Assembly (NCBI GenBank): GCA_964344435.1
Contig: CAYFNH010000084.1
Location: 1 to 10,547, forward strand
Length of the DNA stretch: 10,547 nucleotides
Source: Thiopontia sp964344435
GTDB taxonomy: Bacteria; Pseudomonadota; Gammaproteobacteria; GCF-002020875
Direction of reading: 5' to 3'
Numbering within the stretch: position 1 is the stretch's first letter; every line of letters begins with the position of its first letter. Under the pieces are notes generated by a model. That model was not told where the DNA came from. It did not search any database and worked only from the letters and a program-made list of their open reading frames with translations. Positions 8,036 through 10,547 of this stretch are shown here, piece after piece. The position numbers were made by a program, and so were the translations under genes.

Positions 8036-9666
8036 CTCGATATATCTTCATCACCGGTGGCGTAGTCTCGTCGCTGGGCAAGGGCATTGCGGCCGCCTCT
8101 CTGGGTGCCATTCTCGAGGCGCGTGGCCTCAAGGTCACCATGATGAAGCTCGACCCCTATCTCAATGTGGATCCCGGCACCATGAGCCCGTTTCAGCACG
8201 GCGAGGTGTTCGTGACCGAGGATGGTGCCGAGACCGACCTTGATCTGGGCCACTACGAGCGCTTTATCCACACCCGGATGTCCCGCAACAACAACTTTAC
8301 CGCTGGCCAGATCTACGACAGCGTACTGCGCAAGGAGCGCAGGGGGGACTATCTCGGCAAGACGGTACAGGTCATTCCCCATGTCACCAACGAGATTCAG
8401 CACTCCATTATTGCCGGCTCCGAGGGGGTGGATGTCGCCCTGATCGAGGTAGGAGGCACGGTGGGAGATATCGAGTCACTCCCCTTCATGGAGGCGATTC
8501 GACAGCTGGGGCTGAAGGTGGGGCATGATCGTGCCATCTATGTCCATCTCACCCTGCTGCCCTGGATTCCCACCGCCGGAGAGCTCAAGACCAAACCCAC
8601 CCAGCACTCGGTCAAGGAGCTGCGCAGTATCGGTATTCAGCCCGATATCCTCATTTGCCGCTCGGATCGCCCCTTGCCGGAGGGGGAGCGGGAGAAGATC
8701 GCGATGTTCACCAATGTGGAACAGCAGGCGGTGTTCTCTGCAACCGATGCCAGCAGCATCTACCAGATTCCGATGATGCTGCACCAGCAGGGGCTGGATA
8801 AAATCGTGGTGAAGAAGTTCCGTATCGAGGAGCGTCCGGAGGCCGACCTCAGCGACTGGGAGTCGGTGGTCTACCACCAGGAGCACCCCAAACATGAAGT
8901 GGCCATCGGCATGGTCGGAAAATACATGGATCTGACCGAGGCCTATAAATCCCTCTCCGAGGCGCTGATCCATGCCGGTATCCACACCGAAACCCGGGTC
9001 CGGATCGAATATATCGACTCCGAAGAGCTGGAGCAGGGGGATCTCTCCTCGCTGCAGCGACTGGATGCGATTCTGGTGCCGGGTGGCTTTGGCAAGCGTG
9101 GGGTGGAGGGCAAGATCGCTGCCGCGCAGTATGCACGCGAACAGCAGGTGCCCTACCTCGGGATCTGCCTGGGGATGCAGGTAGCGGTGATCGAATATGC
9201 ACGCCACATGGCGGGGCTGGAGCGGGCCCATAGCACCGAGTTCGATCCACAGACGCAAAATCCGGTGGTGGCCCTGGTAACCGAATGGGAGAGTGCGGAT
9301 GGCTCCATTGAGCAGCGCAGCGAAAACTCCGACCTCGGTGGCACCATGCGCCTGGGGGGGCAGCTCTGTCGCCTTGGCGAGGGTACGTTGGCGCGCAAAC
9401 TGTATGGGGCGGAGGAGATTGTGGAGCGCCACCGCCACCGTTATGAGGTCAACAGCCAGCTGGTTCCCACACTGGAGCAGGCGGGGATGGTCTTCTCCGG
9501 GCGCTCGGCAGATGGTGAGCTGGTGGAGATGGTGGAACTCAGCGACCACCCCTGGTTTGTCGCCTGCCAGTTCCACCCGGAGTTTACCTCCACCCCGCGT
9601 GAAGGGCATCCACTCTTCAGTGGCTTTGTCACTGCGGCGCTCAACCATCAGCAAGCCAGAGGGTAA
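8032..9666 (+). CDS. pyrG: CTP synthase (glutamine-hydrolysing)
   Basis: PyrG makes CTP from UTP, ATP and glutamine-derived ammonia in the cytoplasm, the last step of pyrimidine nucleotide synthesis. The 544-residue protein matches the usual length (545 in E. coli). The N-terminal synthetase domain begins TRYIFITGGVVSSLGKG, with the ATP loop near 9-18, and contains DPYLNVDPGTMSPFQHGEV and TEDGAETDLDLGHYERF, the Mg-nucleotide site. The C-terminal class I glutaminase domain has its full triad: Cys379 in GICLGMQ, and His515 and Glu517 in QFHPEFTS, at the same numbers as in E. coli. ATG 8032 is chosen by homology and a GGAA five bases upstream; the frame is open from further upstream without family similarity. 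kdsA follows five bases after the stop. The leader structure suggests possible translational control. Confidence 0.98.
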   Translation: MTRYIFITGGVVSSLGKGIAAASLGAILEARGLKVTMMKLDPYLNVDPGTMSPFQHGEVFVTEDGAETDLDLGHYERFIHTRMSRNNNFTAGQIYDSVLRKERRGDYLGKTVQVIPHVTNEIQHSIIAGSEGVDVALIEVGGTVGDIESLPFMEAIRQLGLKVGHDRAIYVHLTLLPWIPTAGELKTKPTQHSVKELRSIGIQPDILICRSDRPLPEGEREKIAMFTNVEQQAVFSATDASSIYQIPMMLHQQGLDKIVVKKFRIEERPEADLSDWESVVYHQEHPKHEVAIGMVGKYMDLTEAYKSLSEALIHAGIHTETRVRIEYIDSEELEQGDLSSLQRLDAILVPGGFGKRGVEGKIAAAQYAREQQVPYLGICLGMQVAVIEYARHMAGLERAHSTEFDPQTQNPVVALVTEWESADGSIEQRSENSDLGGTMRLGGQLCRLGEGTLARKLYGAEEIVERHRHRYEVNSQLVPTLEQAGMVFSGRSADGELVEMVELSDHPWFVACQFHPEFTSTPREGHPLFSGFVTAALNHQQARG

Positions 9667-9671
9667 TGGTA

Positions 9672-10502
9672 ATGGAGTTATGTGGTTTCGAAGTGGGGCT
9701 GGATCGCCCCCTGTTTCTGCTGGCCGGCCCCTGTGTCATCGAAACCGAGCAGCTGGCAATCGACAGTGCCGGTGAGCTCAAGGAGATCACCGATCGGCTC
9801 GGCATCCCCTTTGTCTACAAGTCCTCCTTCGACAAGGCCAACCGTACCTCGATTGACAGCTATCGTGGCCCCGGTCTGGAGGAGGGGCTGCGTATCCTCT
9901 CCGAGGTGAAACGCCAGATCGGCGTGCCAGTGGTGACCGATGTGCATGAGGATACCCCGTTGGACGAGGTGAGCAGTGTGGTCGACCTGCTGCAGACCCC
10001 CGCCTTCCTCTGTCGCCAGACTAGCTTTATTCAGAATGTGGCCAGACAGGGGTTGCCGGTCAACATCAAGAAGGGACAGTTTCTTGCCCCCGGCGACATG
10101 AAAAACGTGATCGACAAGGCCAGAGCGACCGGCAATCAACAGATCATGGCGTGTGAGCGTGGTGTCAGCTTCGGCTACAACAACCTGGTGGTCGATATGC
10201 GTGGGTTGGCGCAGATGCGTGAGAGTGGTTGTCCGGTGGTGTTTGACAGTACCCATTCGGTACAGCTCCCCGGTGGCCAGGGGGGGCGCTCCGGTGGTCA
10301 ACGCGAGTTCGTGCCGGTACTGGCACGCGCCGCAGTTGCAGCCGGGGTCTCCGGCCTTTTCATGGAGACCCATCCCGACCCCGACAGGGCGCTCTGTGAT
10401 GGTCCCAACGCCTGGCCGCTGGGCAAAATGGCCCCTCTGCTGGAGACACTCAAGGCCATTGATGAACAGGTGAAGCAGAACGGTTTCCTGGAGGGGATGT
10501 GA
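9672..10502 (+). CDS. kdsA: 3-deoxy-8-phosphooctulonate (Kdo-8-P) synthase, Cys type
   Basis: KdsA condenses phosphoenolpyruvate with arabinose 5-phosphate to give Kdo-8-phosphate, the precursor of the inner-core sugar of lipopolysaccharide. The 276-residue protein has the family blocks VYKSSFDKANRTSIDSYRGP, FLCRQTSF, NIKKGQFLAPGDMKN, FGYNNLVVDMRG and FMETHPDPDRALCDGP. It has GPCVIE (Cys21) where the E. coli enzyme has Asn in GGMNVLES; with His195, Glu232 and Asp243 this completes the four metal ligands known from the Aquifex enzyme, so it is predicted to be metal-dependent. ATG 9672 is preferred over ATG 9666 (which overlaps the pyrG stop) because AGAGGG (9658-9663) is eight bases before it but only two from the other. 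It is probably co-transcribed with pyrG. Confidence 0.96.
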   Translation: MELCGFEVGLDRPLFLLAGPCVIETEQLAIDSAGELKEITDRLGIPFVYKSSFDKANRTSIDSYRGPGLEEGLRILSEVKRQIGVPVVTDVHEDTPLDEVSSVVDLLQTPAFLCRQTSFIQNVARQGLPVNIKKGQFLAPGDMKNVIDKARATGNQQIMACERGVSFGYNNLVVDMRGLAQMRESGCPVVFDSTHSVQLPGGQGGRSGGQREFVPVLARAAVAAGVSGLFMETHPDPDRALCDGPNAWPLGKMAPLLETLKAIDEQVKQNGFLEGM

Positions 10503-10538
10503 TTAACTTCTTGAGTCCTCCGGAGTGTAGGAAATAGG

Positions 10539-10547
10539 TGATATAAT
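10539..10547 (+). promoter_or_regulatory. Extended -10 promoter element at window end
   Basis: TGATATAAT carries a perfect TATAAT (10542-10547) with the TG of an extended -10 one base upstream. At the usual distance no good -35 is present; the small palindrome CTCCGGAG (10518-10525) lies about there. It would drive the next gene, off the window, which is often eno at this locus. Confidence 0.5.

Noticed and set aside
7600..8403. 267-residue minus-strand frame across the small gene and the pyrG start
   Set aside because: It crosses the conserved pyrG 5' end and its leader, with no family features. The plus-strand frame at 7576 has a signal peptide and a promoter, so it is preferred.
8476..9654. 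392-residue open frame antisense to pyrG
   Set aside because: pyrG is certain on the plus strand with an intact active site; long antisense frames are common opposite GC-rich genes. The protein is rich in His, Leu and Arg with no recognisable domain.
10503..10538. Terminator after kdsA
   Set aside because: Only the short palindrome CTCCGGAG is present, with no T-run; transcription may continue into the next gene.

Overview
The window looks like a chromosomal segment of a gram-negative gammaproteobacterium. The order accA-tilS-pyrG-kdsA is the familiar gammaproteobacterial cluster (usually followed by eno and ftsB), and kdsA implies a lipopolysaccharide-bearing outer membrane. Codon use is moderately GC-rich and even across the genes. 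A sulfur-oxidising, Chromatiales-like host is possible, but that is a guess.

Left half, minus strand (4701 down to 1): a tightly packed operon in the order MoxR AAA+ ATPase, DUF58 protein, DUF4381 membrane protein, BatA-type VWA protein, BatB/BatC-type VWA-TPR protein (cut off by the window edge). Every junction overlaps (TTGA, ATGA, ATGA and an 8-base overlap), so translation is probably coupled throughout. This is the MoxR/Bat layout: a cytoplasmic ATPase with membrane-anchored, metal-binding VWA partners, thought to help fold, assemble or activate envelope proteins. The last gene ends in a polyglutamine tract encoded by a perfect hexanucleotide repeat at the edge of the window.

Right half, plus strand (4857 to 10502): accA (fatty acid synthesis) and tilS (tRNA-Ile2 lysidine synthesis), 6 bases apart; then a roughly 430-base stretch with no convincing gene, holding a 36-base tandem repeat interrupted by exactly 100 N (an assembly gap) and bounded by REP-like palindromes; then a small, unrecognised, probably secreted protein with its own candidate promoter; then pyrG (CTP synthase) and kdsA (Kdo-8-phosphate synthase), 5 bases apart. 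The repeat array and the small gene sit inside an otherwise conserved housekeeping cluster.

The conserved genes are ordinary. The parts most worth a second look are: (1) the pyrG leader, where a predicted hairpin would cover the ribosome binding site and a 13-codon reading frame overlaps the pyrG start; (2) the REP-bounded tandem array; (3) the small exported protein with a perfect palindrome over its promoter; (4) the Cys-type, predicted metal-dependent KdsA. I see no convincing new defence or mobile system.
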